This document shows positions 17,624-26,360 of a stretch of 64,000 nucleotides of DNA, piece by piece. The notes under the pieces were generated by a model. The model was given only the letters and a program-made list of their open reading frames with translations, was not told the origin of the DNA and made no database searches. The stretch comes from RGIG9115 sp045644665 (GTDB lineage: Bacteria > Bacillota > Clostridia > UBA1381). Position 1 is the first letter of the stretch. Each line of letters starts with the position of its first letter. A program made the position numbers and the translations under genes. Where the stretch lies: NCBI GenBank assembly GCA_045644665.1, contig JAZRHH010000033.1, positions 5,511 to 69,510 of the forward strand, written 5' to 3'.

Positions 17624-18840
17624 GAAAAATCACGGGTAAAAATATCACTTTTTTCAATCAGCTCATTTATAGTGTTTATACCAATTAATTTTAAAAGCTC
17701 CGTAACATACGGATTTTCGGGCGGTGAATAATGCACCGCCTGTTTTACGTAATTTTCTATATGTTTCTTTCCAACCTCTGTAGGAAGTATGGACTTTGGG
17801 CCGCCTACGCATCCTCCCTTGCAGCCCATACCCTCAAAAAAATTACCTTCTATTTGTCCGCGTTTTAGTTTTTCTATCATTTCACGACAGCCTGATACCC
17901 CATCTGCTGTGACGGTCTTTATTTTTATATTTCTGTCAGGGGATATTCTCTCCAGGGTACTTTTTACCGCTTCACTTACTCCACCGGCAACTGCGTACAT
18001 ACGACCACCACGTGAGGAATGATCCTTTTCTATATCCTCCATTTCATGAACATTAACCCCCGCTGCATCAAATATATCCTGCACCTCCTGAAATGTAAGA
18101 ACATAGTCAATTGCATCGCTTATATCCTTTTCCTTTGCTTCACTTTTCTTTGCAAGGCAGGGACCTATAAAAACTGTAACTGCGTCAGGGTACAGTTTTT
18201 TTATTACTCTGCCGCATGCAACCATTGGAGATACAGCCGCAGGAACATGCGGCATAAGCTCATTATATATATTTCTTATCATCGCAATCCACATAGGGCA
18301 ACAACAGCTTGTAAGCTGAAAATCCTTGTCTGTTTTTACGTGTGCATCAAATTCAAGCGCTTCTTTTAAGGTTAAAATATCTGCAAACAGCGCAACCTCT
18401 ATCATTCCTGTAAAGCCGATTTGCTTAAAGGCACTCCGCAGCATCCCCGGTGTTACATCCTCTGAAAACTGACCGTGAGTTGCCGGTGCAATAAGAGCGT
18501 AGGCATGCTTCCCCTCCTCACGAACTGCTTTCATTGCGGGAATAAGCTCTCTGCTACCTGTGAGTTTCCCCGACTTGCACGCATCAATACACGCGCTACA
18601 GCCTGTACAAAGGTCCTTATTAATTTTAAGCTCCCCGTTTATATCTTTATCAATAGCGTCAAAAATACAACTTTTTATACACGGTTTGCCACACTTTACA
18701 TCATCACAGGGCTCGTTTTTAACTACTACCGCGTGCTTTTCAGGATGTAAAAGGCAATCAAGATGATAGGGGTCATACTCATTTTTATCAGGTATTTTGT
18801 GGGTCTTTACAATACGCTCATAAAGCTCCTCAAATGTCAT
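17620..18840 (-). CDS. [FeFe]-hydrogenase-like protein with TSCCCP H-cluster motif
   Basis: 406 residues. The N-terminal quarter is ferredoxin-like: an odd motif PCDDVKCGKPCIKSC (C-x4-C-x3-C-x3-C) and a normal CTGCSACIDAC. The rest is the hydrogenase large domain with the three H-cluster motifs: TSCCCPMWI near residue 180, GPCLAKKSEA near 230 and EGMGCKGGCVGGPK near 335. The TSCCCP variant resembles what I recall of group B enzymes such as Clostridium pasteurianum CpIII rather than the TSCCP of prototypical enzymes. No HydEFG maturases or partner subunits are in the window. ATG 18840 is preferred over GTG 18846 because AAGGAG is then 8 bases away. Catalytic or sensory roles are both possible. 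Confidence 0.82.
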   Translation of the reverse strand: MTFEELYERIVKTHKIPDKNEYDPYHLDCLLHPEKHAVVVKNEPCDDVKCGKPCIKSCIFDAIDKDINGELKINKDLCTGCSACIDACKSGKLTGSRELIPAMKAVREEGKHAYALIAPATHGQFSEDVTPGMLRSAFKQIGFTGMIEVALFADILTLKEALEFDAHVKTDKDFQLTSCCCPMWIAMIRNIYNELMPHVPAAVSPMVACGRVIKKLYPDAVTVFIGPCLAKKSEAKEKDISDAIDYVLTFQEVQDIFDAAGVNVHEMEDIEKDHSSRGGRMYAVAGGVSEAVKSTLERISPDRNIKIKTVTADGVSGCREMIEKLKRGQIEGNFFEGMGCKGGCVGGPKSILPTEVGKKHIENYVKQAVHYSPPENPYVTELLKLIGINTINELIEKSDIFTRDFS

Positions 18841-18932
18841 ATACACAGCTCCTTTTTTATTTTATTATTCCCAATTTTTTTTACATATACGAATAAAAAA
18901 TGTAGATAATATAAAAAAATAAATTTAAAGTG

Positions 18933-18961
18933 TTGAAATAAGAAAATTTTTATGCTAAAAT
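18933..18961 (+). promoter_or_regulatory. Promoter of ddh
   Basis: TTGAAA (18933-18938), 17 bases, TAAAAT (18956-18961), 36 bases before the ATG. I found no convincing promoter for the divergent hydrogenase-like gene in the 157-base gap. Confidence 0.65.
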
Positions 18962-18997
18962 ATTTATAATTTATAGCCACGAAAGGAATGAACACTA

Positions 18998-19990
18998 ATG
19001 AGTGAAAAAATCAGAATTGGAATTATGGGCTATGGAAACCTCGGACGAGGTGTAGAGCTTGCAATTGCACAAAACGAGGATATGGAGCTTAAATGCATAT
19101 TTACAAGACGTAATCCTGAAAGCTTGAAGCCTGTTACAAAAGACGTTTTGGTTGCAAAGGCAGATGATGCTTTAAAATATAAAAACGATATAGATGTAAT
19201 GATACTTTGCGGAGGCTCTGCAACAGACCTTCCTATACAGGGCCCTGAATTTGCAAAGAGCTTTAATACAGTTGACAGCTTTGACACTCACGCAAAGATA
19301 CCCGAATACTTTGAAAAGGTTGACAGTTCTGCAAAAGAGTCAGGCAAAATCGGAATCATTTCTATAGGCTGGGACCCGGGACTTTTCTCAATACAGAGAA
19401 TGTTATTCGGCGCAGTACTTCCCGAGGGTAACAACTATACATTCTGGGGTAAAGGCGTAAGCCAGGGACACAGCGATGCAATAAGAAGAATAGATGGCGT
19501 CAAGGACGCAAGGCAGTACACAATCCCTGTGGACTCTGCTCTTGAAAGTGTAAGAAAGGGCGAAAATCCCACCTTTATAACAAGACAGATGCATACAAGA
19601 GAATGTTTTGTAGTTTTAGAGGATGGTGCAGATGCGGCAAAAATTGAAGAAGAAATCAAAACAATGCCAAACTACTTTGCAGACTATGATACAACAGTAC
19701 ACTTTATAACAGAGGAAGAGCTTAAGAGAGACCATAGCGGAATACCACACGGCGGCTTTGTTCTCAGAAGCGGCAACACAGGAGAAAATAAAGAAACATC
19801 ACATGTTCTTGAGTTTTCACTTAAACTCCAGTCAAATCCGGAGTTTACATCAAGTGTTCTCACATCATATGCAAGAGCAGCATATAAGATGAATAAGGAA
19901 GGATTATCCGGTGCAAAGACAGTATTTGATATCCCTCTTTCCTACCTTTCACCAAAAACACCGGCAGAGCTTAGAAAAGAATTATTATAA
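18998..19990 (+). CDS. ddh: meso-Diaminopimelate D-dehydrogenase
   Basis: NADPH-dependent enzyme of 330 residues that converts tetrahydrodipicolinate directly to meso-diaminopimelate for lysine and peptidoglycan. The Rossmann start IGIMGYGNLGRGVELAI is clear, followed by VDSFDTHAKIPEYF, SIGWDPGLFSIQRML and WGKGVSQGHSDAIRRIDGV, all characteristic of Ddh. GAAAGGAATG precedes the ATG. It is monocistronic, between its own promoter and a bidirectional terminator. Its presence implies the single-step dehydrogenase branch of the lysine pathway. Confidence 0.93.
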   Translation: MSEKIRIGIMGYGNLGRGVELAIAQNEDMELKCIFTRRNPESLKPVTKDVLVAKADDALKYKNDIDVMILCGGSATDLPIQGPEFAKSFNTVDSFDTHAKIPEYFEKVDSSAKESGKIGIISIGWDPGLFSIQRMLFGAVLPEGNNYTFWGKGVSQGHSDAIRRIDGVKDARQYTIPVDSALESVRKGENPTFITRQMHTRECFVVLEDGADAAKIEEEIKTMPNYFADYDTTVHFITEEELKRDHSGIPHGGFVLRSGNTGENKETSHVLEFSLKLQSNPEFTSSVLTSYARAAYKMNKEGLSGAKTVFDIPLSYLSPKTPAELRKELL

Positions 19991-19993
19991 ACA

Positions 19994-20025
19994 AAAAATG
20001 GGAAAATTACTTTTCCCATTTTTTT
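19994..20025. terminator. Bidirectional terminator between ddh and glyS
   Basis: Thirteen-bp perfect stem (19994-20006 with 20011-20023), four-base loop, with A-rich and T-rich flanks that give T tails on both strands. Confidence 0.9.
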
Positions 20026-20030
20026 ATTAT

Positions 20031-21425
20031 TTAGAACGCTAATTGTTCGTCGAGGAACTTTTCAAGGTCCTCAATCTTAATTCTTTGTTGTTCCATACTG
20101 TCACGAAAACGAACTGTAACTGAGTTATCCTCAAGTGAGTCAAAGTCATATGTGATACAGAAAGGTGTTCCAATTTCGTCCTGACGGCGATAACGCTTAC
20201 CGATTGAACCGGCATCGTCATACTCACAGTTATATTTCTTAGAAAGACTTGCAAACACTTCCTCTGCCTGTTCTCCGAGCTTTTTAGAAAGCGGAAGAAC
20301 TGCCGCCTTAACAGGTGCAAGTGCAGGATGAAGATGCATTACAACTCTTGAATCTCCATCGCCAAGGTCTTCCTCGTCATATGCTTCAACCAAGAATGCA
20401 AGAGCAACACGGTCTGCACCAAGTGATGGCTCAACAACGTAAGGAATGTATCTCTTTGTGTTATCCTGTGGGTCGATATATTCCATATTTTCTCCTGAGT
20501 GGTTCTGGTGCTGCTTAAGGTCAAAGTCTGTTCTGTCAGCTATTCCCCAAAGCTCGCCCCAACCAAATGGGAATACGAATTCTATATCAGTTGTAGCATT
20601 TGAATAGTGTGAAAGTTCTTCAGGTGAGTGGTCACGGAAACGAAGGTTTTCTTCTCTCACGCCAAGGCTGAGAAGGAAGTCCATACAGTACTGTTTCCAG
20701 TATGCAAACCATTCAAGGTCTGTTCCCGGCTCGCAGAAAAATTCAAGTACCTTTTGCACAAATTCTCTTGTTCTGAATGTGAAGTTACCCGGTGTGATTT
20801 CGTTTCTGAATGATTTACCAATCTGTCCTATACCAAAAGGCACTTTCTTTCTTGATGTTCTTTGAACACTCTTGAAGTTTACAAATATACCCTGTGCAGT
20901 TACAGGACGGAGATATACAGTTGATGCTGAGTCCTCTGTAACACCCTGGAATGTCTTGAACATAAGATTAAATTCACGGATATCGGTAAAGTTTTGCTTT
21001 CCGCACTCAGGACAAACAATATTGTTTTCCTTGATATACTCTACCATCTTTTCCTTACTCCAGCCGTCTACTGTAAGACTTTCTCCTTTGCTGAATGCGA
21101 AGTCTTCAATAAGCTTATCTGCACGATGTCTTGCCTTACATTCCTTACAGTCCATAAGAGGATCAGAAAATCCGCCAACGTGACCTGATGCAACCCATGT
21201 TTCCGGGTTCATAAGTATTGCACAGTCAAGACCTACATTATATTTTGATTCCTGAATGAATTTTTTCCACCAGGCTTTTTTTACATTGTTTTTAAACTCA
21301 ACGCCAAGGGGGCCGTAGTCCCATGTATTTGCAAGGCCTCCGTAAATTTCACTTCCGGGATATATGTATCCCCTGCCCTTACAAAGAGCCACAATTTTAT
21401 CCATTTTCTTTTCGCTGTTTTTCAA
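20031..21425 (-). CDS. glyS: Glycyl-tRNA synthetase, homodimeric type
   Basis: Class II synthetase of 464 residues (alpha2 type, not GlyQS). Visible family features include YPGSEIYGGLANTWDYGPLG at the N-terminus, the motif 2 region IGQIGKSFRNEITP, the FEPS-like VEPSLGADRVALAF (motif 3), and the C-terminal anticodon-binding domain (LAPVKAAVLPLSKK, YRRQDEIGTPFC). The start is the TTG at 21425: an AAAGGGTGG site lies about 7 bases upstream, whereas the ATG at codon 8 has none. The 100 bases upstream are too short for a T-box leader and I see none. Confidence 0.93.
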   Translation of the reverse strand: MKNSEKKMDKIVALCKGRGYIYPGSEIYGGLANTWDYGPLGVEFKNNVKKAWWKKFIQESKYNVGLDCAILMNPETWVASGHVGGFSDPLMDCKECKARHRADKLIEDFAFSKGESLTVDGWSKEKMVEYIKENNIVCPECGKQNFTDIREFNLMFKTFQGVTEDSASTVYLRPVTAQGIFVNFKSVQRTSRKKVPFGIGQIGKSFRNEITPGNFTFRTREFVQKVLEFFCEPGTDLEWFAYWKQYCMDFLLSLGVREENLRFRDHSPEELSHYSNATTDIEFVFPFGWGELWGIADRTDFDLKQHQNHSGENMEYIDPQDNTKRYIPYVVEPSLGADRVALAFLVEAYDEEDLGDGDSRVVMHLHPALAPVKAAVLPLSKKLGEQAEEVFASLSKKYNCEYDDAGSIGKRYRRQDEIGTPFCITYDFDSLEDNSVTVRFRDSMEQQRIKIEDLEKFLDEQLAF

Positions 21426-21527
21426 ATTTTACCACCCTTTCGTATTCTAAAGCCTTTCAGGCATTTACAATAAATTAAATTATAACATACTTTAATATGC
21501 AAAATCAAGTACTTTTCCCAAATAATA

Positions 21528-22877
21528 TTAAATACCGAGCAACATTCTTGCAATCTGGAAATAAATTAGCAGGGAAAGTGCATCAATTATGGTTGTAATA
21601 AACGGATTTGCCATAACAGCCGGGTCAAATCCCACTTTTTTTGCAAGCATAGGGAGCGTACACCCAACAATCTTTGCAAGAAAAACCGTCACAATCAGCG
21701 TAAGGCAAACTACTGCCGCAACCTCAAGTGTTACATGGTCAAATAAAAGAAGCTTTATAAAGTTTGCAGCTGTAAGAAGCAGAGCACAAATAATACCCAC
21801 TCTTGCCTCTTTCCAGATAACTTCAAATATATCTGAAAATTCCACATCGCCAAGAGACAAGCTTCTTATAACTGTTACAGATGCCTGACCGCCCGCATTA
21901 CCGCCGGTATTCATAAGCATCGGGAAAAATGTACTTAGTATCATGTACTGTGAAAGTGCCGCTTCATAATGGCCTATAATACTTCCTGTAAAAGCAGAAG
22001 TAATCATAAGCAAAAGCAGCCACGGCATCCTGTTTTTAACAGTTTCAAAAACACCTGTTCTCATATATGACTTATCGGACGGAACAATGGCCGCCATTTT
22101 TTCAAAGTCCTCTGTATTCTCTTCCTGGATAACGTCAATTACGTCATCAACCGTTACAATACCGACAAGCCTATTTTCCCTGTCAACAACAGGAAGTGCA
22201 AGGAAGTCGTACTTTTCAAACATTGTTGTAACTACTTCTCTGTCCTCGTGGGTATTTACACTTATAACATTAGTTTCCATTATGTCGCTTATAAGGTCAG
22301 TTGAGTCTGACAAAAGCAAGGTTTTTACAGTAACAAGACCAATAAGATGACGGTTTGCATCCTTAACATAGCAGGTATATATAGTTTCCTTATCAACACC
22401 TGTACGTCTTATTTTTGTAAAAGCCTCTTCAACTGTCATTGTAGGACGAAGCTGAACATACTCAATTGTCATAATGCTTCCGGCACTGTCACTTGGATAT
22501 TTTAAAATTTCGTTTATAGCAGCACGGGTTTTGGGGTCTGCGTTTTTGAGTATTCTGCTTACAACATTTGCAGGCATTTCCTCTATCATGTCAACGGTAT
22601 CGTCTACAAAGGTCTGCTCAAGGACATAATGAAGTTCTGCGTCCGAGAAATAGGAAATAAGAAGCTGCTGTGTTTCAGGCTCCATAAATGAGAAGCAGTC
22701 TGCTGCCAAGTCCTTTGGCATTAGCCTGAAAAGAACTATAAGCTCCTTTTCATCTGCACGGTCTTCAAACAGCTCTTCTATAAAGGAAGCGGCGTCTGCA
22801 GGATTCATTTCGGAGAATTCGCCTTTGAGTTCGCCGTAGTTTTTTGCCTCCAGAAGCTCGGTTAGTTTTTGTTTCAT
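21528..22877 (-). CDS. mgtE: MgtE-family magnesium transporter
   Basis: Mg2+ channel/transporter of 449 residues. Layout: N-terminal helical superhelix domain (about 1-125, with EEMPANVVSRILKNADP), two CBS domains (about 130-250; TIYTCYVKDANRHLIGLV and DFLALPVVDRENRLVGIVTV), a connecting helix, then five membrane helices with the conserved PMLMNTGGNAGGQASVTVIR loop near 315-335. The ORF extends further upstream, but the ATG at 22877 has AGGAGG and the normal N-terminus. The CBS/N domains are known to close the pore at high Mg2+. A structured region upstream (22921-23063) may control expression. Confidence 0.93.
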   Translation of the reverse strand: MKQKLTELLEAKNYGELKGEFSEMNPADAASFIEELFEDRADEKELIVLFRLMPKDLAADCFSFMEPETQQLLISYFSDAELHYVLEQTFVDDTVDMIEEMPANVVSRILKNADPKTRAAINEILKYPSDSAGSIMTIEYVQLRPTMTVEEAFTKIRRTGVDKETIYTCYVKDANRHLIGLVTVKTLLLSDSTDLISDIMETNVISVNTHEDREVVTTMFEKYDFLALPVVDRENRLVGIVTVDDVIDVIQEENTEDFEKMAAIVPSDKSYMRTGVFETVKNRMPWLLLLMITSAFTGSIIGHYEAALSQYMILSTFFPMLMNTGGNAGGQASVTVIRSLSLGDVEFSDIFEVIWKEARVGIICALLLTAANFIKLLLFDHVTLEVAAVVCLTLIVTVFLAKIVGCTLPMLAKKVGFDPAVMANPFITTIIDALSLLIYFQIARMLLGI

Positions 22878-22920
22878 TGTGAAGGTCCCTCCTATATTAT
22901 AATTTTGCCAAAACAATCCA

Positions 22921-23063
22921 AACCAAAGACAAATTTGTCGTTGGTTTCTTTGGCTATGAAAATTATCCTATAGGCGTAAGTCCGTCAGAAAAACAGAGTA
23001 ACGGACACAAAAGTATATAGTTTGCGGGATCCGATCCCGTAACTCCCTTTTGGTTTTACGCCT
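22921..23063 (-). promoter_or_regulatory. Structured leader before mgtE, candidate cis-regulatory RNA
   Basis: The 240-base gap between wecB and mgtE is not empty. Read on the minus strand, an 8-bp stem P1 (23056-23063 with 22972-22979) closes a three-way junction. P2 is an irregular hairpin (CAAAAG 23047-23052 with CTTTTG 23008-23013, inner CGGGAT/ATCCCG at 23034-23039 and 23025-23030). P3 is GTCCGT/ACGGAC (23001-23006 with 22980-22985). A second hairpin (22921-22946) lies nearer mgtE and its 3' arm has two competing partners. It does not show the M-box sequences I know. No perfect T tract follows, so whether it acts by termination or translation is open. Confidence 0.55.
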
Positions 23064-23117
23064 CTACTACTGTCTGCATCCATTACTCTCACTTCCCTTC
23101 CTTTATGTCTATTTTAA

Positions 23118-24263
23118 TTAAAAGTCTGCAGGCTTTTTATCGCTTAATTTAAATTCATATTTTAGTGCCGCAACAATTCTCTCCGATGCACGGCCGTCAC
23201 CGTAAGGATTTGCAGCGTGTGCCATTTTGTCGTATTCTGCTTTACTTGTTAAAAGCTCTGTTGCAAGTTTTTCTATTGTTTCTCTGTCTGTTCCCGCAAT
23301 TTTTACAGTTCCGGCAGCAACTGCTTCCGGTCTTTCTGTTTCACGTCTTAGAACAAGTACAGGCTTTGCAAGTGCAGGGGCTTCCTCTTGTATTCCGCCG
23401 GAGTCTGTCATTATCATATAGCTTCTTGCCATAAGGTTATGAAGCTCATTTACAGACAGAGGCTCAATAAGATGTATACCTTCCACTCCGCCCATGATTG
23501 AGTTTACTGTTTCACGAACAGCCGGATTCATATGAACAGGGTAAACCACCTCTACATCATCATTTGCAAGGACAATGTTCTTTATTGCGTTGCAGATATT
23601 TTCAAGAGGTTCTCCCAGATTTTCACGTCTGTGAGCGGTAACTGTAATAACCCTTTTGTTTTCAAAATCTACATTTTTTAAAGTTTCATCTTCGAATACA
23701 TATGTGTCACGTACTGTAGTTTTAAGAGCATCAATTACAGTATTTCCTGTTACATAAATCTTATCAGCAGAAATTGCTTCATTTAAAAGATTTTGTTTAT
23801 TATTATCTGTTGGAGAGAAATGAATATCTGTTATTCTTCCTGTCAGGTTTCTGTTCATTTCTTCCGGGAACGGAGAATATTTATCAAAGGTTCTCAGTCC
23901 TGCCTCTACGTGACCTACAGGTATCTGATTATAAAATGCTGCAAGTGCTGCAACAAAGCTGGTTGATGTATCTCCATGTACAAGAACAATATCCGGCTTT
24001 TGCTCCTTTAAGATACCGTCAAGACCTTCAAGGACGCGGCATGTAATTCCCACAAGGGTTTGCCTCTCCTTCATAATATCAAGGTCAAAGTCCGGTGTAA
24101 TATCAAATATTTCAAGCACCTGGTCAAGCATTTCTCTGTGCTGCGCTGTTACACACACAATAGTTTCTATATCATCATGTTTTTTCAGCTCAAGTGCAAG
24201 AGGTGCCATTTTTATAGCCTCAGGACGAGTCCCGAAAACCATCATAACTTTAATTTTGCTCAC
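23118..24263 (-). CDS. wecB: UDP-N-acetylglucosamine 2-epimerase, non-hydrolysing
   Basis: Cytoplasmic enzyme of 381 residues interconverting UDP-GlcNAc and UDP-ManNAc, precursor of wall teichoic acid linkage units or surface glycans. Signatures: MVFGTRPEAIKMAPLALEL, HGDTSTSFVAAL, GHVEAGLRTFDKYSPFPEE, TVTAHRRENLG and MTDSGGIQEEAPAL. The start is the GTG at 24263 (GGAG 6 bases upstream), which overlaps the end of the tagO/wecA gene by 14 bases; the longer ORF start at 24305 lies inside that gene. The pairing suggests a joint role in undecaprenyl-linked glycan initiation. Confidence 0.93.
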   Translation of the reverse strand: MSKIKVMMVFGTRPEAIKMAPLALELKKHDDIETIVCVTAQHREMLDQVLEIFDITPDFDLDIMKERQTLVGITCRVLEGLDGILKEQKPDIVLVHGDTSTSFVAALAAFYNQIPVGHVEAGLRTFDKYSPFPEEMNRNLTGRITDIHFSPTDNNKQNLLNEAISADKIYVTGNTVIDALKTTVRDTYVFEDETLKNVDFENKRVITVTAHRRENLGEPLENICNAIKNIVLANDDVEVVYPVHMNPAVRETVNSIMGGVEGIHLIEPLSVNELHNLMARSYMIMTDSGGIQEEAPALAKPVLVLRRETERPEAVAAGTVKIAGTDRETIEKLATELLTSKAEYDKMAHAANPYGDGRASERIVAALKYEFKLSDKKPADF

Positions 24264-25326
24264 CTTTTTCTCCTTTCTCTTCCGGAACATATACGTCCTT
24301 TCCAAGAAGACTTCCTATAAGTAAAAGTATAAGAACACATATTACAAGAATAAGTGCACGAAGTGTACCATTTTCTGCAAGAAGCACAGCTGTTATTCCA
24401 AGAACACCGCTTATTGCATAAAGTATAAATACTGTTTGCTTCTGACTAAATCCCATATCAATGAGTCTGTGATGAAGATGACCTCTGTCTGCTGTCATTG
24501 GGCTCTTCCCTGTCATAATACGTCTTAGCATTGCAAAAAGCGCATCAAAGAGCGGAAGACCAAGAATTAACAGGGGCACAGCAAAGGAAATTACTGCGTA
24601 GCTCTTAAACATACCCTGTATGGAAAGACTTGCAAGCATAAATCCTAAAAACGTAGAGCCTGTATCGCCCATAAATATTTTTGCCGGGTTAAAGTTAAAG
24701 GGCAAAAATCCAAAGCAGCCACCCATTAGCGCAATTCCAAAAAGTGCAATTGAAAATTCGCCAAGTCTTACGGATATAAAGACCAAAGACACACTCATGA
24801 TAGCAGATACGCCCGCTGCAAGTCCGTCAAGACCGTCTATAAAGTTTACGGCGTTTGTGATAAACGCAATCCAGATTACTGTAACCACAACAGAAATCCA
24901 CTCCGGCAATACCCAGTACAGATTGTCACTAAAAATATTGGGGTTTGTAAATACCTTGATTTTTATATCTCCGCCAAATATGACTATAAGTGCTGCAATT
25001 ATCTGAATAACAAACTTTATTTTTGCATCAAGGTTTTTGCAATCATCCACAACACCCATAACCACAATAATTGCGGCACCCAGAAGAGTGGCAATCATTT
25101 GTCTGTTAAAGCCTGTGTTAAAGCATAATATTGCTACTAAAAAACCAAATATTATTGCAAGTCCCCCAAGACGTGGGATAGGCTCTTTGTGCATACGTCT
25201 GTTATCCCTTGGTACATCAACTGCGCCTATTTTAAAAGCAAGCTTTTTTACAATAGGTGTAGTGGTAAATGAAAAGACAAAGGATATTATAAACGCACAG
25301 AATAAAAATAGTGAATTAGTTTCCAT
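24250..25326 (-). CDS. tagO: Undecaprenyl-phosphate GlcNAc-1-phosphate transferase (TagO/WecA family)
   Basis: Integral membrane glycosyl-1-phosphate transferase of 358 residues with about 11 hydrophobic segments. The MraY/WecA family motifs are present: IPRLGGLAIIFG near residue 50, VVMGVVDDCKNLDAKIKF (DD motif), NAVNFIDGLDGLAAG near 155, GFLPFNFNPAKIFMGDTGS and the HLHHRLIDMGFSQKQ loop. It starts glycan assembly by loading GlcNAc-1-phosphate on undecaprenyl phosphate. The charged C-terminal tail EEKGEKGEQN is cytoplasmic. The overlap with wecB implies coupling. Confidence 0.9.
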   Translation of the reverse strand: METNSLFLFCAFIISFVFSFTTTPIVKKLAFKIGAVDVPRDNRRMHKEPIPRLGGLAIIFGFLVAILCFNTGFNRQMIATLLGAAIIVVMGVVDDCKNLDAKIKFVIQIIAALIVIFGGDIKIKVFTNPNIFSDNLYWVLPEWISVVVTVIWIAFITNAVNFIDGLDGLAAGVSAIMSVSLVFISVRLGEFSIALFGIALMGGCFGFLPFNFNPAKIFMGDTGSTFLGFMLASLSIQGMFKSYAVISFAVPLLILGLPLFDALFAMLRRIMTGKSPMTADRGHLHHRLIDMGFSQKQTVFILYAISGVLGITAVLLAENGTLRALILVICVLILLLIGSLLGKDVYVPEEKGEKGEQN

Positions 25327-25344
25327 AGTATATATCCCTTCCTG

Positions 25345-26349
25345 TTAGTATGGCAAAAAGCCTACCTTTTTGTAAACCTTGCTTACCATACGAGAAGCAA
25401 TAATTTGTGCTTTTTCGGCACCTGCTTTATAAATTCCTTCAAGGTACGCCTTGTCATTTGAAAGTCTGTCATATTCTGCCCTTATCGGCTTTATGTGCTC
25501 AACAACAGCTTCGGCAACGTCCCCTTTAAAATCTCCGTATCCTTTTCCGGCATAATCTTTTGTAATTTCATCATAGGACTTGCCTGTAACAGCAGAGAAA
25601 ATTGTCATAAGGTTATTAATACCCGCCTTTGTATCATCGCCCTCACGATATTCTACTATACCTTCGGAGTCTGTTACTGCGCTCTTTATTTTCTTTGCAA
25701 TAACATTAACCTCATCGAGCATTGAAATATATCCCTTTGGATTAGGGTCTGATTTTGACATTTTCTTTGTAGGCTCCTGAAGACTCATAACCTTGGCACC
25801 TGCCTTTGGCATAAATCCTTCGGGAATTATAAATACGTTTCCGTAAACAGAGTTAAAGCGCTCTGCTATATCGCGGCAAATTTCTATATGCTGCATCTGG
25901 TCCTTACCTACAGGTACAAGGTCTGCACCGTATAAAAGAATATCTGCAGCCATAAGAACGGGATAGGTAAAAAGTCCTGCATTTATGTTGTCTGCATGGC
26001 TCTTTGACTTATCCTTAAACTGTGTCATTCTTGAAAGCTCGCCCATGTATGTGTAGCAGTTAAGCACCCATGAAAGCTGTGCATGGGCAGGCACGTGTGA
26101 CTGAACAAAAAGTAAATTCTTTTCAGGGTCAATACCACACGCAAGATATACTTTTAAAAGGTCAAGTGTACGCTTTTTAAGCTCCTGGGGGTCCTGTCTG
26201 ACAGTGATTGAGTGCATATCCATTATAGCATAAAGACACTCATATTCTTCCTGCAGGTCAACCCAGTTTTTTATTGCACCAAGGTAGTTTCCAAGTGTTA
26301 TGTTTCCTGACGGCTGTACGCCGCTGAAAATTCTTTTTTTCTTTTCCAT
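25345..26349 (-). CDS. trpS: Tryptophanyl-tRNA synthetase
   Basis: Class I synthetase of 334 residues, a normal bacterial length. The N-terminus has GVQPSGNITLGNYLGAIKNW (the HIGH-equivalent TLGN) and the KMSKS motif is in KKMSKSDPNPKGYISMLDE near residue 195. The ILLYGADLVPVGKDQMQHIE stretch is typical. An AAGGAGAGG site precedes the ATG. It is in the middle of the co-directional glnS/gltX run. No T-box is seen in the 11-base gap upstream. Confidence 0.95.
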   Translation of the reverse strand: MEKKKRIFSGVQPSGNITLGNYLGAIKNWVDLQEEYECLYAIMDMHSITVRQDPQELKKRTLDLLKVYLACGIDPEKNLLFVQSHVPAHAQLSWVLNCYTYMGELSRMTQFKDKSKSHADNINAGLFTYPVLMAADILLYGADLVPVGKDQMQHIEICRDIAERFNSVYGNVFIIPEGFMPKAGAKVMSLQEPTKKMSKSDPNPKGYISMLDEVNVIAKKIKSAVTDSEGIVEYREGDDTKAGINNLMTIFSAVTGKSYDEITKDYAGKGYGDFKGDVAEAVVEHIKPIRAEYDRLSNDKAYLEGIYKAGAEKAQIIASRMVSKVYKKVGFLPY

Positions 26350-26360
26350 AATACCTCTCC

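Noticed and set aside
21426..21527. T-box leader before glyS
   Set aside because: The gap is only about 100 bases and has no GGTGG-ACCGCG-type element.
22921..23063. M-box (ykoK) magnesium riboswitch before mgtE
   Set aside because: The conserved M-box segments I know (GGTGAGGCTCCTATA and GCTGCTGCCC types) are absent on the minus strand, so I only report an unassigned structured leader.
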